Assembly: GCF_001905735.1 (NCBI RefSeq)
Contig: NZ_LISW01000007.1
Location: 325,900 to 389,899 of the forward strand
DNA length: 64,000 nucleotides
Reading direction: 5' to 3'
Origin: Streptomyces sp. CB01249
Lineage (GTDB): Bacteria > Actinomycetota > Actinomycetes > Streptomycetales > Streptomycetaceae
This document shows positions 7,175 through 15,898 of the stretch, in pieces. Both the position numbers and the translations under genes were made by a program. The number at the start of each line of letters is the position of its first letter. Position 1 is the stretch's first letter. The notes beneath the pieces were generated by a model. The model was given only the letters and a program-made list of their open reading frames with translations, searched no databases and was not told the DNA's origin.

Positions 7175-7630
7175 CTAGCGCTCTTCGGGGAGGTCTCCGA
7201 CCCGGTTCTCCCACTTGGTGGAGAGGACGATGGTGGTACGGGTGCGGGAGACGCCCTTGGTGCCGCTGAGGCGGCGGATCGTCTTCTCCAGGCCGTCCAC
7301 GTCGCCCACCCGGACCTTGAGCATGTACGAGTCGTCGCCCGCGATGAACCAGGCGTCCTCGATCTCCGCGAGGTCCTTCAGCCGGTGCGCCACGTCCTCG
7401 TGGTCGGCGGCGTCGGAGAGCGAGATGCCGATGAGGGCCGTCACGCCGAGGCCGAGCGAGGCCGCGTCGACGGTGGCGCGGTAGCCCGTGATGACACCGG
7501 CGGATTCCAGCCGGTTGATGCGGTCGGTGACGCTGGGCCCGGAGAGCCCGACGAGCCGTCCGAGCTCGGCGTACGAGGCCCTGCCGTTCTCCCGGAGGGC
7601 CTGGATGAGCTGCCTGTCCACCGCGTCCAT
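7175..7630 (-). CDS. Lrp/AsnC family regulator
   Basis: A 151-residue feast/famine regulator. The N-terminal HTH reads DAVDRQLIQALRENGR, then YAELGRLVGLSGPSVTDRIN, and the C-terminal half is the RAM ligand/oligomerisation domain (GDDSYMLKVRVGD). ATG at 7630 follows GGAAGG by 10 bases; an upstream ATG at 7648 has no ribosome site. It lies between mqnE and the divergent 45-residue ORF. A dyad at 7668-7679 just upstream may be its own operator. The effector, probably an amino acid, cannot be deduced. Confidence 0.9.
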   Translation of the reverse strand: MDAVDRQLIQALRENGRASYAELGRLVGLSGPSVTDRINRLESAGVITGYRATVDAASLGLGVTALIGISLSDAADHEDVAHRLKDLAEIEDAWFIAGDDSYMLKVRVGDVDGLEKTIRRLSGTKGVSRTRTTIVLSTKWENRVGDLPEER

Positions 7631-7667
7631 ATGACTGAAACCTTCCATTGTTCAGCAGTACCGCAAG

Positions 7668-7679
7668 TCTACGTGTAGA
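7668..7679. promoter_or_regulatory. TCTAC-GT-GTAGA dyad upstream of the Lrp gene
   Basis: A 12-base dyad 38 bases upstream of the Lrp start, in the divergent region shared with the 45-residue ORF. A second repeat, TGCAGGC/GCCTGCA (7690-7709), lies next to it. Lrp autoregulation is plausible but unproven. Confidence 0.4.
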
Positions 7680-7762
7680 ATCGAAGGCATGCAGGCACCG
7701 ACGCCTGCAAATCTTCTCGCACAATCAAAAATCGCTTACGAATCTTCAGGAGTGACGACACC

Positions 7763-7900
7763 GTGTACACGATCGAGATGGCCTACGCCCGGATGCGCGA
7801 GCTTCAGGATCTGGCCAACCGCTCGCGTGCCCACCACCCCGCCGCCGCCCTCCGGGTCGACCGCACCCGCAGTCCCCGGCGCGCGCCCAAGAAGCGCTGA
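7763..7900 (+). CDS. small basic protein (45 residues), unknown function
   Basis: GTG at 7763 follows CAGGAG with usable spacing. The product starts MYTIEMAYARMRELQDLANR and ends in an Arg/Lys-rich tail, RTRSPRRAPKKR. The first half could form one amphipathic helix. The codon third positions are strongly GC-biased, as in neighbouring genes, which supports coding. It sits divergent from the Lrp gene and converges on mqnM. I do not recognise a family; similar short ORFs occur in Streptomyces. Confidence 0.6.
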   Translation: MYTIEMAYARMRELQDLANRSRAHHPAAALRVDRTRSPRRAPKKR

Positions 7901-7913
7901 CGCCCACACACCG

Positions 7914-8579
7914 TCAGCCCGGGGAGCCGCCACCCAGCTCCCCCTCCCAGCGGCGGTACAGCCGGTGCGGCACACCCGCCGCGTCCAGCACCCGCCCCGC
8001 GACGAAGTCCACGAGATCCTGGATGTGCGTCGCCCCCGCGTAGAAGCCCGGCGAGGCGGGCAGCACGACCGCGCCCGCCTCGTCCAGGGCCACCAGCTGC
8101 TTCAGCGTCTGCCCGCTCAACGGCGTCTCCCGGACCGCGACCACCAGCTTCCGCCGCTCCTTCAGCGTCACGCTCGCCGCCCGCTGCAACAGGTCCTTCG
8201 ACAGCCCGAGCGCCACCCCCGCCACGCACGCCGTCGAGGCCGGGACGATCAGCATCCCCTTCGCCGGGTACGACCCCGAGGACGGCCCCGCGGCCAGGTC
8301 ACCGGCCGCCCAGTGGCGTACGCCCGACAGGTCCACGTCGAACGTCTCCGGCTTGCCGTCCGCCCCCCGCGCCAGCCAGGCCGCCAGGTCCTCGCGCCAG
8401 TGCGCGTCGCGGTAGGAGATACCCGTCTCATCCAGGAGCGTCAGCCGCGAGGCCCGGCTCACGACCAGGTCCACACTCTCCCCCGCCGCCAGCAGCCCGC
8501 GCAGCACCGCGGCGGCGAAAGGTGTGCCCGAAGCGCCGGAAACCCCGACAATCCAAGGCATTCGCTGCTGCTGACTCAC
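7914..8579 (-). CDS. mqnM: UbiX-like flavin prenyltransferase (MqnM)
   Basis: Makes prenylated FMN, the cofactor used by UbiD-type decarboxylases such as the neighbouring mqnL product. The 221-residue protein begins (VSQQQR)MPWIVGVSGASGTPFA, the canonical UbiX N-terminus with the GASG FMN loop. MLIVPASTACVAGVALGLS and RRKLVVAVRETPL are the usual UbiX motifs. GTG at 8579 or ATG at 8561 are the candidate starts; neither has a strong Shine-Dalgarno. A much longer open frame continues upstream to 9197, but it only mirrors the rhomboid gene. A homologous order is recalled from S. coelicolor SCO4492. Confidence 0.88.
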   Translation of the reverse strand: MSQQQRMPWIVGVSGASGTPFAAAVLRGLLAAGESVDLVVSRASRLTLLDETGISYRDAHWREDLAAWLARGADGKPETFDVDLSGVRHWAAGDLAAGPSSGSYPAKGMLIVPASTACVAGVALGLSKDLLQRAASVTLKERRKLVVAVRETPLSGQTLKQLVALDEAGAVVLPASPGFYAGATHIQDLVDFVAGRVLDAAGVPHRLYRRWEGELGGGSPG

Positions 8580-8681
8580 TGAAGACCGGGAATCCACAAC
8601 CCCGAGCCTATCCGGCGCGCGGTACCCGGAACTGTCCGAGGCCCTTGGCGCGTTCCGTTGGGTGAAGGGGGGTGTCCTGCC

Positions 8682-9275
8682 ATGGACGACGTACGGATGA
8701 GAACCGGCGACCGGGCCCTCGCCGCCGGGGCGCTCATGCTCGGCTGGATCGCGCTGCTCTGGATCCTGGAAGCCGTCGACCTCGCCACCGGCCACGGCCT
8801 GGACGACCACGGCATCTCCCCCCGCGAGCCCGGCGAACTGCTCGACATCGTGCCCGCCGCGTTCCTCCACGACGGCTGGGGCCATGTCGCGTCCAACAGC
8901 GTCCCGCTGCTGGTCCTGGGCTTCATAGCCGCCCTCGGCGGGCTGCGCCGCTTCGCCGGTGCCGTGCTCGTCGTGATCCTGATCAGCGGCCTCGGCGTCT
9001 GGCTCATCGCTCCGGAGAACACCGTGACGCTCGGCGCGTCGGGCGTGGTCTTCGGCCTCTCCGGCTACCTGCTGGTCCGCGGCTTCGTGGACCGCCGCCC
9101 GCTCGACGTGGTCGTCGGCCTGGTCGTCGCCGCGGGGTACGGCTCGCTGCTCCTGGGCGTCCTGCCCACGGACCCGGGCGTCAGCTGGCAGGGCCACCTC
9201 TTCGGGCTGATAGGCGGGGTGGTGGCGGCCTTCGCGCTGCGCCGCCCCACCGCCCCGCGCGCGCTCACACCGTGA
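8682..9275 (+). CDS. rhomboid family intramembrane serine protease
   Basis: A 197-residue membrane protease with about six hydrophobic spans. Catalytic Ser is in GASGVVFG (near residues 115-122) and catalytic His in WQGHLFGLIGG (near residues 167-177). HVASNSVPL supplies the conserved His/Asn of helix 2. ATG at 8682 follows AGGGGGG by 9 bases; an upstream ATG at 8658 has no such site. The substrate is unknown. It converges with mqnP, overlapping its 3' end by 11 bases. Confidence 0.9.
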   Translation: MDDVRMRTGDRALAAGALMLGWIALLWILEAVDLATGHGLDDHGISPREPGELLDIVPAAFLHDGWGHVASNSVPLLVLGFIAALGGLRRFAGAVLVVILISGLGVWLIAPENTVTLGASGVVFGLSGYLLVRGFVDRRPLDVVVGLVVAAGYGSLLLGVLPTDPGVSWQGHLFGLIGGVVAAFALRRPTAPRALTP

Positions 9276-10182
9276 GCCCGCGCACCACCAGGTCCAGCAG
9301 CGCGCACACGAACAGCGCGATCCCGATGAAGCCGTTGACCGAGAAGAACGCCCGGTTCAGCCGCGACAGGTCGTGCGGGCGCACCACCCGGTGCTCGTAC
9401 ACGAAGGCGACCGAGACGATCACCATGCCGATCCAGTAGAAGACCTCCGCGTCCGTGGCGAGGCCGAACCAGACCAGCAGGCCCGTCGTCACCACGTGGC
9501 ACACCCGCGCGCCCCACAGCGCGGCCGGGATGCCGAAGCGCGCCGGGAAGGACAGCACCCCGTGCGCCCGGTCGGCCTGCACGTCCTGGCAGGCGAAGAT
9601 CAGGTCGAAGCCGCCGATCCAGATGCCGACGGCGAGCCCCAGGACGACCGAGTCCCACGACCAGCTGCCGGTCACCGCGAGCCAGGCCCCGACCGGGCCC
9701 ATCGCCTGGGCCAGCCCCAGAATCGCGTGCGGGAAGTTCGTGAACCGCTTGCCGTACGGGTAGACCACCATCGGGATCACCGCGACCGGCGCCAGCGCCA
9801 GGCAGAGCGGGTTCAGCAGGGCGGCGGCCCCGAGGAACACGACGACGGCGACGAGCGCCCCCGTCCACGCCGACTTCACCGACACCGCGCCGGTCACCAG
9901 CTCACGCCCCGCGGTACGCGGATTGCGGGCGTCGATCTCGCGGTCGATGATCCGGTTCGCGGCCATCGCGAACGTCCGCAGCCCGACCATCGCGACGGTC
10001 ACGAGCAGCAGCGTGCCCCACTGGATCTCCCCGCCGTCGAGGAACATCGCGGTCAGCGCGGCGATGTACGCGAAGGGCAGCGCGAAGACCGAGTGCTCGA
10101 TCATCACGAGCCGCAGGAAGGCCTTCACCTTGCTGTTCGGTTGCGCGGGCCCCGATCCCAGGGTCGCTTCCGCTGCGCTCAC
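9265..10182 (-). CDS. mqnP: UbiA-like prenyltransferase (MqnP)
   Basis: Integral membrane prenyltransferase that attaches the polyprenyl tail in the futalosine menaquinone pathway. In 305 residues it has both Asp-rich motifs: NRIIDREIDARNPRTAGR near residues 70-87 and DLIFACQDVQADR near residues 193-205. Between and after these are eight or nine hydrophobic spans. GTG at 10182 overlaps the mqnL stop as GTGA, and GGAAGG lies 10 bases upstream within the end of mqnL, so the two genes are translationally coupled. Protoheme IX farnesyltransferase belongs to the same superfamily, but the context favours menaquinone. Confidence 0.9.
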   Translation of the reverse strand: MSAAEATLGSGPAQPNSKVKAFLRLVMIEHSVFALPFAYIAALTAMFLDGGEIQWGTLLLVTVAMVGLRTFAMAANRIIDREIDARNPRTAGRELVTGAVSVKSAWTGALVAVVVFLGAAALLNPLCLALAPVAVIPMVVYPYGKRFTNFPHAILGLAQAMGPVGAWLAVTGSWSWDSVVLGLAVGIWIGGFDLIFACQDVQADRAHGVLSFPARFGIPAALWGARVCHVVTTGLLVWFGLATDAEVFYWIGMVIVSVAFVYEHRVVRPHDLSRLNRAFFSVNGFIGIALFVCALLDLVVRGLTV

Positions 10183-11636
10183 AGTCCGTATTCCTTCCAC
10201 CGGCGGTCCACCAGGGACGCCGTCTCCGGGTCCGACTCGACCATGTCCGGCCAGCCCCCGTCCCGCGTGTACCCCTCCTCGGGCCACTTCCGCGTCGCGT
10301 CGATGCCCGCCTTGCCGCCCCAGAACTGCTGGTACGAGGCGTGGTCGAGGTGGTCGACGGGCCCCTCGGTGACCACCAGGTCGCGGGCGTAGTCCGTGTT
10401 GCCGAGGGCCCGCCAGGACACCTCGTGCAGGTCGTGGACGTCGCAGTCGGAGTCCACGACGACGATCAGCTTCGTCAGCGACATCATGTGCGCACCCCAG
10501 ATCGCGCTCATCACCTTCTGCGCGTGCTTCGGGTACTTCTTGTCGATCGAGACGATCGCGCAGTTGTGGAAGCCGCCGGACTCCGGCAGGTGGTAGTCCA
10601 CGATGTCCGGCACGATGATCTTCAGCAGCGGCAGGAAGAACCGCTCGGTGGCCCGCCCGAGCGGCCCGTCCTCGGTCGGCGGCCGGCCGACCACGATGGA
10701 CTGGAGCAGCGGCCGCTTCCGCATGGTCACGCAGTCGATCGTCAGTGCGGGGAACGGTTCCTGCGGGGTGTAGAACCCGGTGTGGTCGCCGAACGGTCCC
10801 TCCGGGAGCGTCTTGCCCGGCTCCAGCCAGCCCTCGATGACGACCTCGGCGTTGGCCGGGACCTGGAGCGGCACGGTCTTGCAGTCGACCATCTCGATCC
10901 GCTTGCCCTGGAGGAACCCGGCGAACATGTACTCGTCGATGTCCTCGGGCAGCGGCGCGGTGGAGGCGTACGTGACGGCGGGCGGCGCTCCGAACGCGAT
11001 GGCGACCGGCAGCCGCTCCCCGCGCCGGGCGGCGACCTGGTAGTGGTTGCGGCTGTCCTTGTGGATCTGCCAGTGCATCCCGATGGTGCGCCGGTCGTGC
11101 CGCTGGAGCCGGTAGAGCCCGAGGTTGCGGATGCCGGTCTCGGGGTGCTTGGTGTGGGTGAGCCCCAGGTTGAAGAACGAGCCGCCGTCCTTGGGCCAGG
11201 TGAACAGCGCGGGCAGTTGGTCCAGATCCACGTCGTCGCCGGTGAGGACGACCTCCTGGACCGGCGCGTTCTCGCCCTTCACCTTCTTCGGCGGCACGTG
11301 CACCATCGACCCGAGCTTCCCGAAGGCCTCCCGCACCCCGACGAACCCGTGCGGCAGCTCGGGCCTGAGCAGCCCGCCGATCTTCTCGCTGATCTCGCCG
11401 TAGGACTTCAGCCCGAGCGCCTTGAGCAGCCGCTTGTCGGTCCCGAAGACATTCATGGCCAGGGGCATCGAGGACCCCTTGACGTTCTCGAAGAGCAGCG
11501 CGGGCCCGCCGGCCTTGTTCACCCGGTCGACGATCTCACCGACCTCCAGATAGGGGTCGACCTCGGCCTTGATGCGCTTGAGCTCGCCCTCGCGCTCCAG
11601 AGCCCGGAGGAGGGATCGAAGATCGTCGTAAGCCAT
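10179..11636 (-). CDS. mqnL: menaquinone decarboxylase, UbiD family (MqnL)
   Basis: prFMN-dependent decarboxylase of 485 residues, the normal length for UbiD proteins. Recognisable stretches are GGPALLFENVKGSSMP, PHGFVGVREAFG and EGPFGDHTGFY, the last being the conserved GPFGDHTGYY-type active-site region, plus MSAIWGAHMMSLTKLIVVVD. It should act after MqnP or on its precursor in the futalosine pathway, using cofactor made by the mqnM product nearby. It heads a two-gene unit, with mqnP overlapping its stop by 4 bases. The ATG at 11636 gives the standard N-terminus MAYDDLRSLL. Confidence 0.9.
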   Translation of the reverse strand: MAYDDLRSLLRALEREGELKRIKAEVDPYLEVGEIVDRVNKAGGPALLFENVKGSSMPLAMNVFGTDKRLLKALGLKSYGEISEKIGGLLRPELPHGFVGVREAFGKLGSMVHVPPKKVKGENAPVQEVVLTGDDVDLDQLPALFTWPKDGGSFFNLGLTHTKHPETGIRNLGLYRLQRHDRRTIGMHWQIHKDSRNHYQVAARRGERLPVAIAFGAPPAVTYASTAPLPEDIDEYMFAGFLQGKRIEMVDCKTVPLQVPANAEVVIEGWLEPGKTLPEGPFGDHTGFYTPQEPFPALTIDCVTMRKRPLLQSIVVGRPPTEDGPLGRATERFFLPLLKIIVPDIVDYHLPESGGFHNCAIVSIDKKYPKHAQKVMSAIWGAHMMSLTKLIVVVDSDCDVHDLHEVSWRALGNTDYARDLVVTEGPVDHLDHASYQQFWGGKAGIDATRKWPEEGYTRDGGWPDMVESDPETASLVDRRWKEYGL

Positions 11637-11725
11637 GCCGTCCAGTATCGGCCACCGGCTACTCTGGGCCCGTCACCGGGGCGGGGCAAAGCCCCGCCAA
11701 CTCTCCTCGGGGGGATCTTTCCACC

Positions 11726-12112
11726 ATGCTGCGGGCCCTGATCTACCTTCTGCCGCTGGCGCTGACGATCTTCGCGTTCATCGACTGCCTGAACACCCCG
11801 GAGGACGAGGCCAAGCACCTGCCGAAGATCGCCTGGGTCTTCATCATCCTGCTGTTCTGGATCGTCGGCCCGATCGTCTGGCTCGCCGCGGGCAAGGTCC
11901 GCCAGGCCCCCGCCGGAGGCCGTACGCCCTCCGAGTGGCACCGCAACCACCGTCAGCAGTGGGTGGCCCCGGACGACAACCCGGACTTCCTGAAGTCGCT
12001 GAAGGAAGAGAACAAGAACGACGAGGCGCTGCTCAAGGACTGGGAGGCGGATCTGCGCCGCCGCGAGGAGGAGCTGAAGCGCCGCGAGAACGGCACCGAG
12101 GAAGCCTCCTAG
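11726..12112 (+). CDS. PLDc_N domain small membrane protein
   Basis: A 128-residue protein with two N-terminal transmembrane helices (residues about 4-22 and 37-57). The FIDCLNTPEDEAKHLPKIAW and IVGPIVWLAAGK segments are typical of the PLDc_N domain, which otherwise anchors cardiolipin synthases. The C-terminal third is highly charged (DWEADLRRREEELKRRE) and probably coiled coil. There is no phospholipase domain. ATG at 11726 follows a GGGGGGATC segment. Its stop overlaps the convergent APH-like gene by 4 bases. Function unknown. Confidence 0.75.
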   Translation: MLRALIYLLPLALTIFAFIDCLNTPEDEAKHLPKIAWVFIILLFWIVGPIVWLAAGKVRQAPAGGRTPSEWHRNHRQQWVAPDDNPDFLKSLKEENKNDEALLKDWEADLRRREEELKRRENGTEEAS

Positions 12113-13011
12113 GCGGCGCCCGCCGGGTCCAGCAGGCGGGCCACCGTGCGGCGGCCCAGGGCGCTCATTGCCGGGTTGCTCTCCGCGTAGTACCAGACCA
12201 GGCCCATCGCCTGCTCGAACGCCCAGGCCCGGCCGCGCTCCCACTCCAGGTCGTCGCAGCCCAGCGACCGGCGGAACACCTCGCGCGGGCCCGGGCCCAG
12301 CAGGTGCCAGGCGCCCACCAGGTCCAGCGCCGGGTCGGCCGGGCCGAAGCCCCCGGTGTCGAGCACGCCGCCGAGCCGGCCGTCCAGGACCAGGACGTTG
12401 CCGGGGATCAGGTCGCCGTGGCTCATCACGTCGGGGGCCGTGCGCGGCAGTTCCCGGAAGCCGCTCCACAGCGCGCGCAGCGGGTCCACGTCGAGCAGGC
12501 CCTCGCTCCCCCGGAAGCACGTGTCCATCCAGCCGTCGTGGTCGGCGATCACTCCGCCGCGCCCCCCGCCGCCGAAGGTCCGCCCCTGCGTGTCGGCGTC
12601 CCTGAGGCCGGCGACGAAGTCCGCGAGGTCCTGGGCGAAGGCGTCGGAGGCGGCCGGGTCGGCGTCGAAGGCGTTGGTCCCCGGGAGCCAGGTCTGGACG
12701 GCCCAGGGCATGGGGTAGCCGGGGCCGGGCGCGCCCAGGGCGACCGGTTCCGGAGCGGGGAAGCGGGTGGCCCGTGCCAGCTCCGCGGCGGCCCGGGCCT
12801 CCTGTTCGAGGGCCGCCAGCGTCTCGGCGGGGTCGGCCCCGTGCAGCGGGAAGCGCGCGGAGAGGCCGTCGCCGATGCGGAAGATGGTGTTCATCGTGCC
12901 GGTGGAGGCCAGGGGGCGGACGGCCTCGCCCGCCCACTGCGGGAACTGGTCGCGGATCAGGGCCGCGACGGTCTCCGTGGTCACGTCCACCTGGTCGTCG
13001 TGCATGGTCAT
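12109..13011 (-). CDS. aminoglycoside phosphotransferase family protein
   Basis: A 300-residue APH/ChoK-fold kinase. The catalytic loop SHGDLIPGNVLV (near residues 196-207) and the metal-binding LDTGGFGPADPALDLVGAW (near residues 215-233) are both present, so it looks catalytically intact. ATG at 13011 follows GGGAGGGG by 6 bases. The substrate is not evident; chromosomal members in Streptomyces often act on small metabolites, macrolides or aminoglycosides. There is no linked resistance or biosynthetic cluster here. It converges with the PLDc_N gene and lies downstream of ccsB behind a terminator-like repeat. Confidence 0.85.
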   Translation of the reverse strand: MTMHDDQVDVTTETVAALIRDQFPQWAGEAVRPLASTGTMNTIFRIGDGLSARFPLHGADPAETLAALEQEARAAAELARATRFPAPEPVALGAPGPGYPMPWAVQTWLPGTNAFDADPAASDAFAQDLADFVAGLRDADTQGRTFGGGGRGGVIADHDGWMDTCFRGSEGLLDVDPLRALWSGFRELPRTAPDVMSHGDLIPGNVLVLDGRLGGVLDTGGFGPADPALDLVGAWHLLGPGPREVFRRSLGCDDLEWERGRAWAFEQAMGLVWYYAESNPAMSALGRRTVARLLDPAGAA

Positions 13012-13039
13012 GCGCTGCCCCTCCCCCGGGGAAAGACCG

Positions 13040-13070
13040 CTGCCCGCCCCGGCGGACCGGTGGCGGGCAG
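13040..13070 (-). terminator. terminator of the cytochrome c maturation operon
   Basis: CTGCCCGCC (13040-13048) pairs with GGCGGGCAG (13062-13070). The stem extends outward with ACCG/CGGT across a one-base bulge. It lies just downstream of the ccsB stop. Confidence 0.6.
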
Positions 13071-13091
13071 GCGGTGTCGTCGTGGTGCGCG

Positions 13092-14174
13092 TCAGACGCC
13101 GGCGTACGAGTGCTTGCCGGTGACGAAGATGTTGACGCCGTAGTAGTTGAACAGCCAGCAGCCGAAGGCGACCAGGGCCAGGTAGGCGGCCTTGCGGCCC
13201 TTCCAGCCGGCGGTGGCGCGGGCGTGCAGGTAGGCGGCGTACGCGACCCAGGTGATGAAGGACCAGACCTCCTTGGGGTCCCAGCCCCAGTAGCGGCCCC
13301 AGGCGTCACCGGCCCAGATCGCGCCCGCGATGATCGTGAACGTCCAGAGCGGGAAGACCGCCGCGTTGACCCGGTACGAGAACTTGTCGAGGGTCGAAGC
13401 GGACGGCAGCCGGGAGAGCACCGACTGCGCGAAGGCGCCCGGCTGCCCGCCGTTGGCGAGCTTGTTCTCGTAGCTGTCGCGGAAGAGGTAGAGCAGGGTG
13501 CCGACCGCGCCGATGTAGAAGACGGCGCCGCAGATGATGGCGGTGGAGACGTGGATCCACAGCCAGTACGAGTGCAGCGCGGGCACCAGCTGGTCGCTGG
13601 AGGTGTAGAGGACCGTGGTCGCGATACCGAGGTCCAGCAGGACGGTGGTGACGAGCAGCAGCCCCATCCAGCGGACGTTCTTCTTCAGCGCGAGCAGGAT
13701 CAGGTACGCGCCGACCGCCACCGTGGAGAAGGTGATGGAGAACTCGTACATGTTGCCCCAGGGCGCGCGCTGCACGGAGAGCGCGCGGGCGAGGACGCCG
13801 CCGGCCTCGACCAGGAAGGCGAGGACGGTCAGCGAGACCGCCATCCGCCCGTAGAGGTCGCCCTTGAAGGTGCCGCCCGCGGCGCCGGGCCCGTCCGGGA
13901 CGTCCCGCGAGCCGGTCGCGGACCGGGTGACGATCTTCGGCCGTTCCAGTACGGCGGTGGCGCCGCCCTTCGCGGCGACCTGGACCTTCACCGTACCGGC
14001 GGCGCCCTGTTCGGCGGTGAGCTCGGCGGCGGTGCGGCCGACCTTGCTGCGGCTGCCGAACACCCACTCCGCGATGTGCGCGAAGAAGGCCAGGGTGTAG
14101 ACGGCCATGGACGAATAGATCAGCACATTGCTGGTGTGTGCCAGATTCTCGTTGGTTGCGGCGGCGAGATTCAC
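13092..14174 (-). CDS. ccsB: cytochrome c biogenesis protein CcsB (CcsA/ResC type)
   Basis: Haem handling and ligation component of System II cytochrome c maturation, working with ResB in the membrane. In 360 residues there are about eight hydrophobic spans and the tryptophan-rich signature WAGDAWGRYWGWDPKEVWSF near residues 300-320. N-terminal residues 50-120 form a hydrophilic insert. GTG at 14174 overlaps the resB stop as GTGA, showing translational coupling. It is the last gene of resA-ccdA-resB-ccsB. Confidence 0.93.
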   Translation of the reverse strand: MNLAAATNENLAHTSNVLIYSSMAVYTLAFFAHIAEWVFGSRSKVGRTAAELTAEQGAAGTVKVQVAAKGGATAVLERPKIVTRSATGSRDVPDGPGAAGGTFKGDLYGRMAVSLTVLAFLVEAGGVLARALSVQRAPWGNMYEFSITFSTVAVGAYLILLALKKNVRWMGLLLVTTVLLDLGIATTVLYTSSDQLVPALHSYWLWIHVSTAIICGAVFYIGAVGTLLYLFRDSYENKLANGGQPGAFAQSVLSRLPSASTLDKFSYRVNAAVFPLWTFTIIAGAIWAGDAWGRYWGWDPKEVWSFITWVAYAAYLHARATAGWKGRKAAYLALVAFGCWLFNYYGVNIFVTGKHSYAGV

Positions 14175-15892
14175 TTCTCAGCCCCTTCGGCGGGTTCTAC
14201 GGAGGACGCCTCGGCGACGTCGCTGTCGGTGCCGGGCGCGGTGGGCGCCTCGGCGTTGAGCGTGACCGCGAGGTCGGCCAGCTCCTCGGGAAGCTTCGCG
14301 GACTCGCTGCGGCCGAGCCCGGCCATCTCGACCACGGTGACGCCGTCGGCGCCGCGCACGGCCCGGATCCAGACGCGTCGGCGCTGGATGAACAGGGAGC
14401 CGGCGAGTCCGGCGATGGCGGCGACGGCACCGGTGAGCGCCCAGCCGCTGGCGGGCTGCTCGGAGATCTGGAAGCTCGCCCATTCCTGGAGGCCCTCGAA
14501 GGTGATGGAGCCGGCCCCGTCGGGCAGCTTCATCGTCTCGCCGACGAGGAGGCGCTGCTTGAGCTGCTTGCCCTTGGCGTCCTTGAACTCCTTCATCTTG
14601 CTGGTGTCCAGCTGGTACACGTTCTGCGCGATGCCGGAGTCGACGCCGATGGAGCCGTGGTAGCCGTTGAGCGCGAGGACGGGGAAGTCGGCGGCGGGGA
14701 ACTGGGAGAACATCGTGCCCTTGCCGTTGCCCGCGAAGGTCGGCACGAAGAACGCCTGGAAGCCGAGCTGCTCCACCTTGCCGTTCTTGTTCCGGTAGCC
14801 GTCGAGCACCTTGATGGCGCCGCTCGACGTGACGTTGTTGTCGATGGGCAGCAGCGGGACGGGAGCGTTGAAGATCTCCTTGCCCCGGCCGTCCTTGACG
14901 GAGACGACGGGGGCGTAGCCGTGGGCGTTGAGGTAGACCTTGGTGCCGTGGACGACGAGGGGTTCGTTGACCTTGATGACCCTCTTCTCCGGCTTGCCGT
15001 ACGCGCCGTCGGAGAAGGTCACGCGCGCCTCGTACGTACGCGGGGTGCCGATCTGCGGCCCCTTGCGCTCGTACGTGCCGACGAAGTCGTCCAGGGTGAA
15101 GCTGAACGGGGTCAGCGAGTCGTCGTCGTACAGCGAGCCGGACTTGAAGTTGTCGTACTGGATGATCGTGTTGGAGAAGCCGTCGCCCTCGACGACCAGC
15201 TTGGCGCCCTCGTACTTGAAGAGCTGGCCCCAGGCGAAGGCGACGAGCATCACGATGAGCGCGACGTGGAAGATCAGGTTGCCGGCCTCGCGCAGGTAGC
15301 CCTTTTCGGCGGCGACGGCGTCCCCGGCGAGGTGGGCCCGGTAGCGGCGCTTGCGGACGATGGCGAGCGCGGCCTCGTGGACTTTCTCGGGCTCGGCCTC
15401 GGTGCGCCAGGTGGTGTACGCGGGCAGCCGGGTGAGGCGCTTGGGGGCGCCCGGCGGGCGGCTGCGGAGCTGGCCGACGAAGGTGGCGGTGCGCGGGACG
15501 ATGCAGCCGATGAGCGAGACGAACAGCAGGATGTAGATCGCGGAGAACCACACCGAGCTGTAGACGTCGAAGAACTGGAGCTTCTCGTAGATCGGCGTGA
15601 CGAGGGTGTGCGCGTCCTTGAACGTCTGCACCTTCAGCTCGTCCACGCTGTTCTGCGGGATCAGCGAGCCGGGGATGGCGCCGAGCGAGAGCAGGAAGAG
15701 CAGGATCAGCGCGACCCGCATGGAGGTCAGCTGGCGCCAGAACCAGCGGATCCAGCCGATGACGCCCATGGCGGGGAGGTTCGCCAGTGTCTCCTCGCGG
15801 GGGGCGGTGGAGAGCTGGGAGCCGGCGGCGCCGAGCTCAGCTGCGTTCTCCTGGTCCCGCTCCTGGGAGCGGTTGGAGGTGGTGTTGCTCAT
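14171..15892 (-). CDS. resB: cytochrome c biogenesis protein ResB (Ccs1)
   Basis: The partner of CcsB in System II maturation, 573 residues, with a cluster of hydrophobic spans in the first ~220 residues. A large extracytoplasmic domain follows, and one further span lies near residue 480 (LTGAVAAIAGLAGSLFI). IRWFWRQLTSMRVALILLFL and GAIPGSLIPQ are characteristic of the family. The C-terminal tail is cytoplasmic and acidic. It overlaps ccsB by 4 bases and begins 6 bases after the ccdA stop. Confidence 0.92.
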   Translation of the reverse strand: MSNTTSNRSQERDQENAAELGAAGSQLSTAPREETLANLPAMGVIGWIRWFWRQLTSMRVALILLFLLSLGAIPGSLIPQNSVDELKVQTFKDAHTLVTPIYEKLQFFDVYSSVWFSAIYILLFVSLIGCIVPRTATFVGQLRSRPPGAPKRLTRLPAYTTWRTEAEPEKVHEAALAIVRKRRYRAHLAGDAVAAEKGYLREAGNLIFHVALIVMLVAFAWGQLFKYEGAKLVVEGDGFSNTIIQYDNFKSGSLYDDDSLTPFSFTLDDFVGTYERKGPQIGTPRTYEARVTFSDGAYGKPEKRVIKVNEPLVVHGTKVYLNAHGYAPVVSVKDGRGKEIFNAPVPLLPIDNNVTSSGAIKVLDGYRNKNGKVEQLGFQAFFVPTFAGNGKGTMFSQFPAADFPVLALNGYHGSIGVDSGIAQNVYQLDTSKMKEFKDAKGKQLKQRLLVGETMKLPDGAGSITFEGLQEWASFQISEQPASGWALTGAVAAIAGLAGSLFIQRRRVWIRAVRGADGVTVVEMAGLGRSESAKLPEELADLAVTLNAEAPTAPGTDSDVAEASSVEPAEGAEK

Positions 15893-15898
15893 TGGTAC

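Noticed and set aside
4909..7269. A 786-codon plus-strand open frame
   Set aside because: It runs antisense through mqnE, the GNAT gene and the DUF4229 gene. Its composition is the low-complexity Arg/Val/Asp pattern typical of high-GC shadow frames, whereas the minus strand has clear domains.
8580..9197. Long N-terminal extension of the UbiX-like protein
   Set aside because: The added ~200 residues mirror the rhomboid gene and lack any domain; the conserved MPWIVGVSGASG start marks the true N-terminus.
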